The notes: generated from the letters alone by a model not told the origin. A stretch of 64,000 bases of DNA from Peptoniphilus raoultii (GCF_900099555.1 NZ_FMWM01000002.1:558001-622000), one strand, 5' to 3'. Positions 49,860 through 58,932 are shown, numbered from the stretch's first letter. Translations and numbers: made by a program.

Positions 49860-50359
49860 TAGATTAGTTTTTTTACTTCCCTAAGGGCACTTTCAAAATC
49901 AACTTCGTGAGAAACTTCCTTTACATATTCTACATAGGCAACTTTCCCATCTTTATCAGCAATAACAACTCCCCTTGAAAGAAGTTTTAAATCATCCATT
50001 AAAAATCCGTATTTTTTGCCAAAATCGTGAAATCTATAATCAGAAACTGTTATAGAATTATTAATGCCTTCAGTGGCACAAAATCTTTTTTGGGCAAAGG
50101 GAAGATCGCAAGAAATTGTTACAACTAAAAGATTATCGCCAAGTTTTTCAGCTTCTTCATTAAAAGTTCTTGCTTGAAGTGAGCAAACTCCCGTATCAAT
50201 GGAAGGAACAACTGAATATACAACAGTTTTTCCTAAAGTTTCCTTGGAATCAAAAATACTCATATCATTTTTGATAGCCTTAAATTCTGGAGCCTTATCA
50301 TAAGGCTTTACTTGATTTTCTCCTAAATCTATTTCATTACCTGCAAAATTAACTTTCAT
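49859..50359 (-). CDS. tpx: Thiol peroxidase (Tpx)
   Basis: This 166-residue atypical 2-Cys peroxiredoxin reduces peroxides in the cytoplasm. The peroxidatic Cys lies in SIDTGVCSLQ near residue 58 and the resolving Cys in RFCATEG near 92; the active-site region VVYSVVPSIDTGVCS is typical. It protects an anaerobe from oxygen-derived peroxides, using thioredoxin or a similar donor. AGGAGG precedes the ATG. It is followed in the same transcript by rlmH. Confidence 0.95.
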   Translation of the reverse strand: MKVNFAGNEIDLGENQVKPYDKAPEFKAIKNDMSIFDSKETLGKTVVYSVVPSIDTGVCSLQARTFNEEAEKLGDNLLVVTISCDLPFAQKRFCATEGINNSITVSDYRFHDFGKKYGFLMDDLKLLSRGVVIADKDGKVAYVEYVKEVSHEVDFESALREVKKLI

Positions 50360-50456
50360 ATTAACCTCCTATAACCATTTATTTAATTTATATCCAATTA
50401 ATTGAAAATTAAAAGGATATTCGCTAAAATATATTTATTAAAATGGATGTGATTTT

Positions 50457-51635
50457 ATGAAATATAAAAATAAGGCAGTAGTTTTAGGCACAAATTATTA
50501 TATTGGCCTTGGAGTCGTAAGAGTCCTTGGCATGGAAGGAATTTATGTAGTTTCCATTGACTATGAAAAAAGTCATTACGGCAGGTCAAAATATGTTAAA
50601 GAGGCCTTAATTGTCCCTCACTATAAAAAAGAAGAAAGAGAACTTGTCAAATTTTTAATAGACTATGCTAAAAAAGAAGAAGTAAAACCAGTTTTATATC
50701 CAACGGCAGACCTCTATGTAGAATTTATGGAAAATAATTTTGATGAGCTTAAAGAATATTATCTGTGGCCTAATGACAAAAAGGGCTTTTATAAAAAGTT
50801 AATGGACAAAAAAAGTCTTTTAGAATTTACAGAAAAATATGGAATAAAAACACCTGAAATTATAGATTTAGATGAAGAAGATGTAATTGAAAGGGTAGAT
50901 AGAGAATTTTCCTATCCATGTATAGTTAAACCTCGTGATTCTATGCCCTTTGTAAATAAATTCAGGCAAAAAGCCTTTAGGTGTAAGAATAAATATGAGC
51001 TTACAGAAACCATTGAAAAAGTAAAAAAATCAGGACTTAAAGCCTTTGTCCAAAGAATAATTAAGGGTCCAGAATCAAACTGCTATTCCTTTGATGTTTA
51101 TATGGGAAGAGACGGAGAAGTAAAATCCTTTATGACAACATCAAAAATTCGCCAGTGGCCCATAAATTTTGGAGCATCAACCTATGCCAAGCAGGAATAT
51201 ATTTCTGAGCTTTATGACATATGCGTGCCCCTATTTAAGGGAGAAAACTATAGGGGTTTTGGAGAAGTTGAATTAAAAAGAGATGAAAAATCAGGCGAGA
51301 TTTATTTGATAGAAATAAATGTTAGATTTGTAAATTTTGTATTTTTACAATATGCCATGGGTATGAAAAATCCCTTTTACTATTATTTAGACTCCATAGG
51401 AGAAGATTTTGAAGGGCCAAAAATTACAGAAAATAAAGGAGTCTATTGGAAATATAAATACGAAGATATTTTTGCCATTAGGGCTTATTTAAAAACAGGT
51501 CAAATGAGTCTTGGAAAAATTCTAAAGGATTATAGATTTAAAAAAGTATCTTCCACTTGGCATATAAAAGATCCCATGCCAGGCATAAAATTTTTCCTAT
51601 GGGCTATAAGCCATAAAATTACAGGAGCAAAATAA
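50457..51635 (+). CDS. ATP-grasp carboxylate-amine ligase (D-Asp/D-Glu ligase-like)
   Basis: This 392-residue protein of the ATP-grasp superfamily has an N-terminal pre-ATP-grasp fold (AVVLGTNYYIGLGVVRVLG), the ATP-grasp core (about 110-310) with a Lys in CIVKPRDS and the metal-binding end EIYLIEINVRFVN. The closest functional relative I can name is the D-aspartate ligase of the enterococcal peptidoglycan cross-bridge (COG3919). A ligase adding D-Asp or D-Glu to a cell-wall precursor is plausible. Substrate is inferred. A hairpin terminator follows. Confidence 0.78.
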   Translation: MKYKNKAVVLGTNYYIGLGVVRVLGMEGIYVVSIDYEKSHYGRSKYVKEALIVPHYKKEERELVKFLIDYAKKEEVKPVLYPTADLYVEFMENNFDELKEYYLWPNDKKGFYKKLMDKKSLLEFTEKYGIKTPEIIDLDEEDVIERVDREFSYPCIVKPRDSMPFVNKFRQKAFRCKNKYELTETIEKVKKSGLKAFVQRIIKGPESNCYSFDVYMGRDGEVKSFMTTSKIRQWPINFGASTYAKQEYISELYDICVPLFKGENYRGFGEVELKRDEKSGEIYLIEINVRFVNFVFLQYAMGMKNPFYYYLDSIGEDFEGPKITENKGVYWKYKYEDIFAIRAYLKTGQMSLGKILKDYRFKKVSSTWHIKDPMPGIKFFLWAISHKITGAK

Positions 51636-51647
51636 AAAAATATAAAG

Positions 51648-51675
51648 ATAGGCGAATTAATTTTCACCTATTTTT
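51648..51675 (+). terminator. Terminator after the ATP-grasp gene
   Basis: ATAGGCGAA at 51648-51656 pairs with TTCACCTAT at 51663-51671 (one mismatch) and is followed by T. Confidence 0.7.
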
Positions 51676-51711
51676 AGATTAAGCACAGACCTATAGATGG
51701 AGAATAATAAT

Positions 51712-52368
51712 ATGAAAATAGAAACTTTTGATGAAGTGTATGGAGAATATCTTGAAAATATTTTAGGCCAATATAGATTTTATAATTCAATTTCAGATTT
51801 GGAAACTTTTTATGAAATACCTGATTGGATTAAAGAAAATGGCTATTATCAAGGAGCAGTAATTAGATTTTATGATTTATATAATAATAAAGTCTATACT
51901 CCCTTTGAAAAAGAAAAGAATGTGACTTATACTTATGCTAAATTTAAAAATGATTTTTTCTATTTTCTAAAAGTTGATTTTAATAAAAATGTAATTGACT
52001 TGATAAAATACTATCCTGAAAAATCCTTAGAAAGTATAATTCAATTATCTCTAGATAACATTAATTTATATAATTTAGCTTTAGAAGATGGCTATGAATT
52101 TCATATATGTAGTTCAGATGATAAATTTATTTCTTACTATCCAAGAAAGTTTGAATTAAATTTAAAAGAAGATCAATCAGTAATATATATTGATAAAGAT
52201 AAGATTTATATTAATGAGTGGGTCGAAGAAGGAATTGTTAAAGATACTTTTACAAATGATTATAAATACTATGATAAATTACTTGCTCTTGACATGAATG
52301 GAAATATATTATGGGAAAGAAAGGGAAACTTATCCCAATATCCTAATGGAAAGTGGTATCTAACATAA
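51712..52368 (+). CDS. Hypothetical protein
   Basis: This 218-residue protein has no recognised family. It is rich in Tyr, Asp, Asn and Ile with no signal peptide or membrane helix; the profile suggests alpha-plus-beta with a C-terminal beta region (DKLLALDMNGNILWERKGN) like a repeat of a short sensory or immunity-type protein. Such orphan proteins with high Tyr content are common in mobile or polymorphic loci, but nothing around it indicates this. ATG 51712 follows GGAG; 51697 is an in-frame alternative. A terminator follows at 52420-52453. Confidence 0.6.
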   Translation: MKIETFDEVYGEYLENILGQYRFYNSISDLETFYEIPDWIKENGYYQGAVIRFYDLYNNKVYTPFEKEKNVTYTYAKFKNDFFYFLKVDFNKNVIDLIKYYPEKSLESIIQLSLDNINLYNLALEDGYEFHICSSDDKFISYYPRKFELNLKEDQSVIYIDKDKIYINEWVEEGIVKDTFTNDYKYYDKLLALDMNGNILWERKGNLSQYPNGKWYLT

Positions 52369-52419
52369 TAAAAAATAATTTTTAAACCAGTAAGTCTAAG
52401 AACAATTAGGAAAAAATTA

Positions 52420-52453
52420 ATGGAGCATACCTTTAGGGAATGCTCCATTTTTT
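52420..52453. terminator. Terminator between convergent genes (hypothetical, htpG)
   Basis: ATGGAGCAT at 52420-52428 pairs with ATGCTCCAT at 52440-52448, followed by T on the plus strand and by an AT-rich tract on the minus strand. Confidence 0.8.
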
Positions 52454-52485
52454 AAATTGCCCCCTATGTCTTCGCATAATAATTT

Positions 52486-54348
52486 TTACATAAGCTCGGC
52501 TATATTCCTTGCAAATTCTATGGGGTCTTCTATTTCAAGGCCGCTAATTAATCTTGCTTCGTTATATAAAAGGCTTGTATATAATTTAAATTTATCCTTA
52601 TCATTTTTTTGATAGTCTTTTAGCTTTTCAAAGGCTGGGTGTTTTGGATTTACTTCCAAAATTTTTTGGGCCTTAAAGCCTTCTTGCCCTGGCATATGTC
52701 TTAGGGTTTTTTCCATATCAATTGAAATCTCACCTCTACTTGAAAGGTAGGCTACATCTTTTGTCAAATTTTCATTTCCTCTAACATCAACAACTTCATC
52801 TTTTAAAAGGTCTTTCATTTCTTTTAAAAGTGAATTTTCTTCTTCACTTTCTTTTTCCTTGTCATTTTGAGAATCGGCTTCAGAAATAGATTTAAATTCC
52901 TTTTCTCCGTAGGTTCTCATAACTTTTACTAAAAATTCATCAATTGCATCATTGAAAAGTAGAACTTCATAATTTTTGTCTATAAAGGATTTTATTTGAG
53001 GAAGTTCTTTTATTGCTTCAATTGAATCGCCGGCTCCATAATATATATATTCTTGACCAGGTTCCATGGCCTTTAAATATTCATCTAGGCTTACCCAATC
53101 TCTTTTTGTTGTCTTGTAGATGAAAAAGTCTTTTAACTTATCGGCAGCTGCCCCATAAGTTTCATAGGCTCCTGTTTTTAAAACTATGCCAAAATTTTCA
53201 AAAAACTTTATATATTCTTCCTTATTATCTTTTAATTCTTTTTTTAGTTCATCAAAAATTTTCTTTTCAATTGATCTTTTTATTAAGGCAAGGTGTCTTG
53301 TATTTTGAAGATTTTCTCGTGAAATGTTTAGAGAAATATCTTCACTATCCACAACTCCCTTTACAAAGGAAAGGTAAGAAGGGAGAAGGTCTTCACAGTT
53401 TTCCATTATCAAAACTCCATTTGAATAGAGTTCAAGTCCTCTTTTTCTTTCCATATTAAAAAAGTCAAAGGGTCTTTCCTTGGGGATATATAAAATTGCC
53501 TTAAAGGAAATACTGCCTTCAATATTTAAGTGAAGATATTTTAAAGGCTCGTCAAAACCAAAATGCCTTTCAGTATAAAAGTTTTTATAGTCATCATCCT
53601 TTAATTCATTTTTATTTTTTCTCCATAGGGGAACCATGGAATTTAAAACTTCATCTTCTTTATAGTCTTCAAATTTTGGGTCATCTTCCGTGCTATCTTT
53701 GGCTGGTCTTTTTTTGTCAACAAGCATTTTAATGGGATAGCGAATATAATTTGAATATCTTTTTACAAGACTTCTAATTTTATATTCATCTAAAAATTCA
53801 TCATAGGAAAAATCTTCATCATTGGCCTTTAAATAAAGACTTATTTTTGTGCCGTGATCATCTTTAACACCATCTTCAATTTTATAGCCATTGGCATTTT
53901 TGCTGGCCCAAAGATGTGCAGACTCTTCCTTATAAGATTTTGTCAAAACTTCAATTTTATCTGCAACCATAAAGGCTGAATAAAAGCCAACACCAAACTG
54001 ACCAATAATTTCATGGTCGTCATCTTTTTTATTTGATTTTTTAAAATCAAGGGAACCGGATTTAGCAATTGTTCCTAAATTTTCTTCAAGTTCCTTTTCA
54101 GTCATGCCAATTCCATGATCTTCAATAGTTATAATTCTATTTTCCTTATCAAGGGAAAGTCTAATATAATAATCGTCCTTATTAAAATTTAATTTTTCAT
54201 CGGTTAGAGCCAAATAATACATCTTATCCATGGCATCAGATGCGTTAGAAATTAGCTCCCTTAAAAATATTTCTTTATTTGTATAAATGGAATTTACCAT
54301 TAAATCCATAAGTCTTGTGGATTCTGTTTTAAATTTTTTATTTGCCAT
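52486..54348 (-). CDS. htpG: Molecular chaperone HtpG (Hsp90)
   Basis: This 620-residue ATP-dependent chaperone works as a dimer in the cytoplasm. The N-terminal GHKL ATPase domain carries ELISNASDAMDK, EDHGIGMTEKEL and GQFGVGFYSAFM. The middle domain has ISRENLQNTRHLALIKR with the catalytic Arg, and the C-terminal dimerisation domain ends near LISGLEIEDPIEFARNI. Length is standard. A GGAAGGA site precedes the ATG, and a CIRCE-like operator lies 16-42 bases upstream, so heat induction through HrcA is likely. Class C regulation is the alternative in other Firmicutes. Confidence 0.96.
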   Translation of the reverse strand: MANKKFKTESTRLMDLMVNSIYTNKEIFLRELISNASDAMDKMYYLALTDEKLNFNKDDYYIRLSLDKENRIITIEDHGIGMTEKELEENLGTIAKSGSLDFKKSNKKDDDHEIIGQFGVGFYSAFMVADKIEVLTKSYKEESAHLWASKNANGYKIEDGVKDDHGTKISLYLKANDEDFSYDEFLDEYKIRSLVKRYSNYIRYPIKMLVDKKRPAKDSTEDDPKFEDYKEDEVLNSMVPLWRKNKNELKDDDYKNFYTERHFGFDEPLKYLHLNIEGSISFKAILYIPKERPFDFFNMERKRGLELYSNGVLIMENCEDLLPSYLSFVKGVVDSEDISLNISRENLQNTRHLALIKRSIEKKIFDELKKELKDNKEEYIKFFENFGIVLKTGAYETYGAAADKLKDFFIYKTTKRDWVSLDEYLKAMEPGQEYIYYGAGDSIEAIKELPQIKSFIDKNYEVLLFNDAIDEFLVKVMRTYGEKEFKSISEADSQNDKEKESEEENSLLKEMKDLLKDEVVDVRGNENLTKDVAYLSSRGEISIDMEKTLRHMPGQEGFKAQKILEVNPKHPAFEKLKDYQKNDKDKFKLYTSLLYNEARLISGLEIEDPIEFARNIAELM

Positions 54349-54363
54349 CTTATCATCCTTCCT

Positions 54364-54390
54364 TTAGCACTCACAAAATGCCTCTGCTAA
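54364..54390. promoter_or_regulatory. CIRCE-like operator of htpG
   Basis: On the plus strand TTAGCACTC, nine bases, and CTCTGCTAA. The left arm matches the CIRCE consensus at all nine positions and the right arm at six of nine, with the exact N9 spacer. It stands in the 5' leader of htpG, as usual for HrcA sites. Confidence 0.8.
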
Positions 54391-54423
54391 TAATATATAA
54401 CTTTTTTTAAAAATAGTCAATAA

Positions 54424-55332
54424 TTAGGAGATAAGATTTAAAACTAAATAAATTGTAAAGGAAAATAAAAGGGTGGTGTAGAGGACATAATTTTGAGCAA
54501 GATCTGTGTTGGCCCTATAATTTTTTGCAAAGGTAAAGGAAATAATTGCCGTTGGACAGCCAAATAAAATAACTGAAATTGTTTTTTCAATTTCTGTTAT
54601 TGAGAAAAATCCAGCCACAAAATAGGCTATAAGAGGCAGGCAAATTAATTTTGAAAGGGAAATAATCAAGGTGTCTTTTAAATATTCCCTATTAAAAGTA
54701 AAATCAAGACCATGGCCTAAAATCATAAGTCCAAAAGGAGTTGCTGTTGCAGCGAGGGCCCTGAAGGGTTCTTCCAAAAAATAAATATTTATTTTTAAGG
54801 CGTTAATTATAATTCCAATTAAAACTCCAATAAGCATGGGGTTTTTTATTATCTTTAAAAGTAAATTTTTAAAGTCGCTTTTACCGCCGATTGCTCTTTC
54901 ATAAAGCCAAGCTGTTGTTAAATTATAAAAAATTTGAGAAAGGGCAATGACAATTCCTGCATACACAAGGGCAATTTCTCCAAAAAGAGCAGTTAAAATT
55001 GGAAAGCCCATAATTATAAAATTTCCCCTATATATGGCAACTGTTGAAACAGCTCTTGTTAATCTGTCAGGATGGAGAAGGCAGGCAACAAAATATGCAA
55101 AGGCAAAGGAAATTATAAACATAAGACCAATATATAAAAATAAATCTGCCTTCAAAACATCTGAAAGATCTCTTCCATAAAAGGACATAATAATATTTAT
55201 GGGAAAGGCAACCTTAAAGACATAGGAATTTAATTCTCCTGCACTGGCATGTGAAAATAAATTAATTTTTCTTAAAATATAACCGATAGCTACAAATGTG
55301 AGTAAATTTAAAATTGTAAATAAAAGTTCCAT
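54424..55332 (-). CDS. AEC family (auxin efflux carrier-like) transporter
   Basis: This 302-residue membrane protein of ten predicted helices belongs to the AEC family, whose bacterial members often export or import malate, malonate or other small acids. N-terminal FTILNLLTFVAIGYILRKINL, a NxxFP-type helix and the C-terminal half beginning after NPMLIGVLIGIIINALKI show the two-fold inverted repeat. ATG 55332 is preferred to 55338 because GGGAG lies six bases upstream. It is upstream of htpG on the same strand but separated from it by the CIRCE region. The substrate is unknown. Confidence 0.87.
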   Translation of the reverse strand: MELLFTILNLLTFVAIGYILRKINLFSHASAGELNSYVFKVAFPINIIMSFYGRDLSDVLKADLFLYIGLMFIISFAFAYFVACLLHPDRLTRAVSTVAIYRGNFIIMGFPILTALFGEIALVYAGIVIALSQIFYNLTTAWLYERAIGGKSDFKNLLLKIIKNPMLIGVLIGIIINALKINIYFLEEPFRALAATATPFGLMILGHGLDFTFNREYLKDTLIISLSKLICLPLIAYFVAGFFSITEIEKTISVILFGCPTAIISFTFAKNYRANTDLAQNYVLYTTLLFSFTIYLVLNLIS

Positions 55333-55490
55333 ATTCATCTCCCTATTTCTTAATACATTTTATATTAAAAAAAGAATTAATTAAAGTTTTATAAATTTTG
55401 TAGAAATTTTAACAAATATTTAAAAAACACTTTAAATTCATCTTGCTAAGGTAGTATAATAAAAACATAGTAATATTTGGGGAGGTAAAA

Positions 55491-56672
55491 ATGGTAAATA
55501 GAAAGATAATAGCAACTGGTTTTAGCGGCTCCGGAGTTATGAGTATGGGAAAACTTTTATCTTTTGCCGGAATGAATGAAGATAAAAATATAATCTGGCT
55601 TCCCAACTATGGCAAAAAATCTTCAATGCAAGTAAGATTTTGCCTAGTAATTAGTAATAATCATTTGGAATGTGAAAATAAAGAAGTTACTGACATTATA
55701 ATTTTAAGTGGGGATAATTTTGAAGACCTTGAAGGGAAACTTGCCAAGGGTGGAAATTTATTTATAAATAAATCCTTAGTAAAATATACACCTAAGAGAA
55801 AGGATATAAATGTTTATCTTGTGCCGGCAAGTGAGCTTGCAAGAAAAATTGGCAATCCAAAAGTTGCCAACATGGTTATGCTTGGGGCTTATTTGGAAAT
55901 AACCCAGCTTTTAAATTTTGGCACTCTTATTCAGGCCTTTACAAAGGTTTATGGTTACAATTTAAGAAAGGTTCTTCCCCTTTATCAAAAAGCTGTTGTA
56001 ACAGGAGCAGGTTCCGTTCGAAATGCGAGAATAAATGGCTTTGAAGAGGATGAAGAAGATGACGAAGTTAAATCTCACAAAATTTTAATAAATGAAGAAG
56101 AAATTGATTTAAATAATTTAAATTCTGAAGCTATTCAAGAAAGGCTAGAAATTACTGAAGACTTTGAAAATCTTGAAGAAAGTTCCAGGGAAGATAAAAT
56201 TTTTATGGATGATATTTCCATTGTCCATAAGGCCTATGAAAATGAAGAAACTATGGTAAGGTTCTATATAAAGTCAAGGCAAATTTTAAAGGGAAATATT
56301 GCATCTCAAGTTTTTGGCTCTCTTGCCAAGCAGTCGTATGAACATCTCTTATATCTCCAATCCTTAATTAAGGAATTAAAGGGAGAACCAATTGTAGTTT
56401 TAAATATGGAAGAAACTTCGGTTGAAGAAGAAAAAATAAACTGGAAGGAAATGACTTCTGAAAATAGAATTTTTGCCCTTTCAATTTTTGTTGAAGCCAT
56501 AAAACTTAAAAATTCATCTATTGATTTTTATAAAAAGGCAATAGAAAGGGCAAAATCTGAAGATGCAAAAAGGCTTTATAGAGAGCTTGAATATTGGGAA
56601 AATTATCAGCTTGAACAATTGCAAAGTCAATATGATTTCTTAAAAGAAGAAAGTAATTGGAATATTTTATAA
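55491..56672 (+). CDS. Fusion: 2-oxoacid oxidoreductase gamma-like domain plus ferritin-like domain
   Basis: This 393-residue protein has two parts. Residues about 1-180 match the gamma domain of 2-oxoacid:ferredoxin oxidoreductases (PF01558): ATGFSGSGVMSMGKLLSFAG at the start, LPNYGKKSSMQVRF where the family has an RGG loop, and NMVMLGAYLEITQLL. A very acidic linker (about 190-240) follows. Residues about 245-393 form a long-helical, rubrerythrin-like four-helix domain (AKQSYEHLLYLQSLIKEL and LKNSSIDFYKKAIERAKSED). The canonical ExxH iron-ligand pairs are altered. No alpha or beta oxidoreductase subunit is nearby. GGGAGG precedes the ATG. I know of no described protein with this pairing. Function is not known. 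Confidence 0.65.
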   Translation: MVNRKIIATGFSGSGVMSMGKLLSFAGMNEDKNIIWLPNYGKKSSMQVRFCLVISNNHLECENKEVTDIIILSGDNFEDLEGKLAKGGNLFINKSLVKYTPKRKDINVYLVPASELARKIGNPKVANMVMLGAYLEITQLLNFGTLIQAFTKVYGYNLRKVLPLYQKAVVTGAGSVRNARINGFEEDEEDDEVKSHKILINEEEIDLNNLNSEAIQERLEITEDFENLEESSREDKIFMDDISIVHKAYENEETMVRFYIKSRQILKGNIASQVFGSLAKQSYEHLLYLQSLIKELKGEPIVVLNMEETSVEEEKINWKEMTSENRIFALSIFVEAIKLKNSSIDFYKKAIERAKSEDAKRLYRELEYWENYQLEQLQSQYDFLKEESNWNIL

Positions 56673-56680
56673 ATTAAAAG

Positions 56681-56709
56681 AGGCGGCCAAAAGGTCGCCT
56701 TAGTTTTTT
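56681..56709 (+). terminator. Terminator after the fusion gene
   Basis: AGGCGGCC at 56681-56688 pairs with GGTCGCCT at 56693-56700 around AAAA, followed by TAGTTTTTT. Confidence 0.8.
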
Positions 56710-56736
56710 ATAGTCTATTATGCAAATTTATTTTTA

Positions 56737-57387
56737 TTAATTTTCTTCATTGAATTTTTTTATTTTTTCATCGGATCCAAGGATTGTCAGTACGTCTTCT
56801 TTTTGTATTTGAAAATCTGAAGTTGGATTTACATAAATTTCGCCCTTTCTCTTTATCATAAGAACTGTAAAATTATATTTGCCCCTTAATTTTATTTCTT
56901 CTAAACTTCTTCCAATCATATCATGATTTGCTTCAAATTCAAAAATTCCATATCCCTTAGAAACTTGAAAGGAGTCAATTAAATTTTTATTTGCTAAGTT
57001 GTTGGCAAGCCTATAACCCATATCTCTTTCGGGATAAATAATTTTATCTGCCCCAACTTTTTGTAAAATTTTTCCTGCCCTATAATTTGCAGCTTTTGCT
57101 ACAATTCTCGGGATGCCTGCTTCCTTAGATGCAAGAACTGCCATAATTGCAGCTTCTAAATTACCACCAATGGCAACAACTGCAACATCAAAATTATTTA
57201 GGCCTAATTCATCAGCGGCATTTTCGTCTTCCAAGTCACATACAATTGCTTCTGTAACATTGGGAGAAATTTGATCAATTATTTCCGAATTGGAATCCAC
57301 AACTACTACATCATTATTTAAATCATATAATCTTTTAGCTACAGTAGAACCAAATCTACCACTACCAAATACAATAAAAGTTTTCAT
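56737..57387 (-). CDS. ktrA: Potassium uptake regulatory protein KtrA (RCK/TrkA)
   Basis: This 216-residue cytoplasmic protein gates the KtrB channel. The N-terminal RCK_N Rossmann domain has GSGRFGSTVAKRLYDL (nucleotide binding) and the acidic residue after VVVVD; the C-terminal RCK_C domain (about 140-216) is of the type that binds c-di-AMP in other Firmicutes. It is co-transcribed with ktrB (3 bp gap). Together with gdpP elsewhere in the window it suggests c-di-AMP control of potassium. Confidence 0.92.
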   Translation of the reverse strand: MKTFIVFGSGRFGSTVAKRLYDLNNDVVVVDSNSEIIDQISPNVTEAIVCDLEDENAADELGLNNFDVAVVAIGGNLEAAIMAVLASKEAGIPRIVAKAANYRAGKILQKVGADKIIYPERDMGYRLANNLANKNLIDSFQVSKGYGIFEFEANHDMIGRSLEEIKLRGKYNFTVLMIKRKGEIYVNPTSDFQIQKEDVLTILGSDEKIKKFNEEN

Positions 57388-57390
57388 TTT

Positions 57391-58719
57391 TTACCCCACT
57401 ATTATTTTTCCATGTGAATATTTTGTGTGTTTTTTTGTCTTTTTATTTAAAATGCCAATGCCAAGCGTTGCTGCACCAACTCTTCCTATATACATTAAAA
57501 TTATTAATATAATTTTTGAAGGATAGCTTAAATTTGAAGTAATCCCCCTAGATACACCAACTGTTCCAAAGGCTGAAACTATTTCGTATAATATATCAAG
57601 ATATAAAAATCTTCCGTCCTCTATAATCATAAGGCCAAGGGAAGAAATTATTACAAGGCCAGATGCTAAAAAGAAAATACATAAACTTTTAACAAGGGCA
57701 TCATAGGGAATAGTTTTGTGAAAAATTTCCGCTTCTTCATCTCCTCTTAAAACAGAAATTGTTGAAAATAACAAAACACCAAAAGTTGTAGTCTTTATAC
57801 CGCCACCAGTAGAAGCTGGCGATGCCCCAATAAACATTAAAAATATTGTTATTATGACAGAGCCTTCTTGAATTTTTGATAGGTCAAGTGAATTAAATCC
57901 TGCTGTTCTCGATGATGCTGACATAAAGTATGATGTAAGTATCTTTCCCTTTAAGTCAAGATTATTCATTGAAATTTGATTGTGTTCAAGAAGAAAAAAT
58001 CCAAGAGTGCCAATAATTAATAATATTAAGGATATAGAAATTGCAGCCTTGGAATGAAGGCTTAAATTTTTAAAATTTCTATGCCTATAAATTTCAAGAA
58101 AAACTGTGTAGCCAAGCCCCCCAATTATAATTAAGCTAGAAATTGTTAAAGTTATAAGCCCATCGGATTGATAATTCATTAAAGAATTTCCAGTTAAGTC
58201 AAAGCCTGCATTACAAAAGGCAGAAACAGAATGAAATAGGGAAAATAACGTTCCCTTTATAAATCCGTACTGAGGAATAAACCTAAGGGCCAATAAAATT
58301 GCCCCAACAAATTCCACACCCAAACTAAATTTAATAATATAAATAACTAATTTTATAATTCCCTTCGTTGCATCATGGCTCACCTGTTCCTTTAAAATTC
58401 TTCTCTCAACAATACCAATTCTTTTGTGAAAAAGCATGGGAATAAGGGAAAGAAAAACCATAGTGCCAAGTCCGCCAATTTGAATTAGAGAGGCAATTAT
58501 AAATTTGCCAAAAGCTGTCCAATACTCTGAAGTATTTACAAGTACAAGACCAGTTACACAACTGGCAGATGTTGAAGTAAAAAGAGCATTGACAAAGCCA
58601 ATATTTTCTCCGCTGACAGATGCCATTTTTGTATTCAAAAGAAAAGCTCCTGTAAATATTAGCACTATAAATGATAGGCATATTACAAGAGGCGGATTCT
58701 TTTTTAAATTTTTAATCAT
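57391..58719 (-). CDS. ktrB: Potassium uptake transporter KtrB (TrkH family)
   Basis: This 442-residue membrane protein is a potassium channel-like transporter with four M1-P-M2 repeats. The four selectivity filter regions are visible: TSTSASCVTGLVLV, FHSVSAFCNAGFDLTG, SASSRTAGFNSLDL and FGTVGVSRGITSNL. It imports K+ driven by Na+ or the membrane potential when KtrA opens it. An AAAGG site precedes the ATG. Its stop lies 3 bp before ktrA. Length is standard. Confidence 0.94.
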   Translation of the reverse strand: MIKNLKKNPPLVICLSFIVLIFTGAFLLNTKMASVSGENIGFVNALFTSTSASCVTGLVLVNTSEYWTAFGKFIIASLIQIGGLGTMVFLSLIPMLFHKRIGIVERRILKEQVSHDATKGIIKLVIYIIKFSLGVEFVGAILLALRFIPQYGFIKGTLFSLFHSVSAFCNAGFDLTGNSLMNYQSDGLITLTISSLIIIGGLGYTVFLEIYRHRNFKNLSLHSKAAISISLILLIIGTLGFFLLEHNQISMNNLDLKGKILTSYFMSASSRTAGFNSLDLSKIQEGSVIITIFLMFIGASPASTGGGIKTTTFGVLLFSTISVLRGDEEAEIFHKTIPYDALVKSLCIFFLASGLVIISSLGLMIIEDGRFLYLDILYEIVSAFGTVGVSRGITSNLSYPSKIILIILMYIGRVGAATLGIGILNKKTKKHTKYSHGKIIVG

Positions 58720-58873
58720 AATCTAACCTTTTTCAAATAAAATTTTCATTCATATTATACCATAATTAATTTTTATTAAACCTATTACAAAAAAAATAAA
58801 TTTTTAGCTATATTTACTTTATAACCTTAAAAATATTGAAAATATTTGAAAGCTACTACAAAAACTTTGACAT

Positions 58874-58894
58874 CCTATATAATGATTATAGGAT
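58874..58894. promoter_or_regulatory. Inverted repeat upstream of the threonine aldolase gene
   Basis: TCCTATA at 58874-58880 and TATAGGA at 58888-58894 form a 7-bp inverted repeat around TAATGAT, directly after a TTGACA at 58867-58872. It overlaps the spacer of any promoter that uses this box and could be an operator or a hairpin. Confidence 0.4.
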
Positions 58895-58932
58895 TTAAAA
58901 TAATTTGGGTATTTATGAAAAAGGGGGTAATT

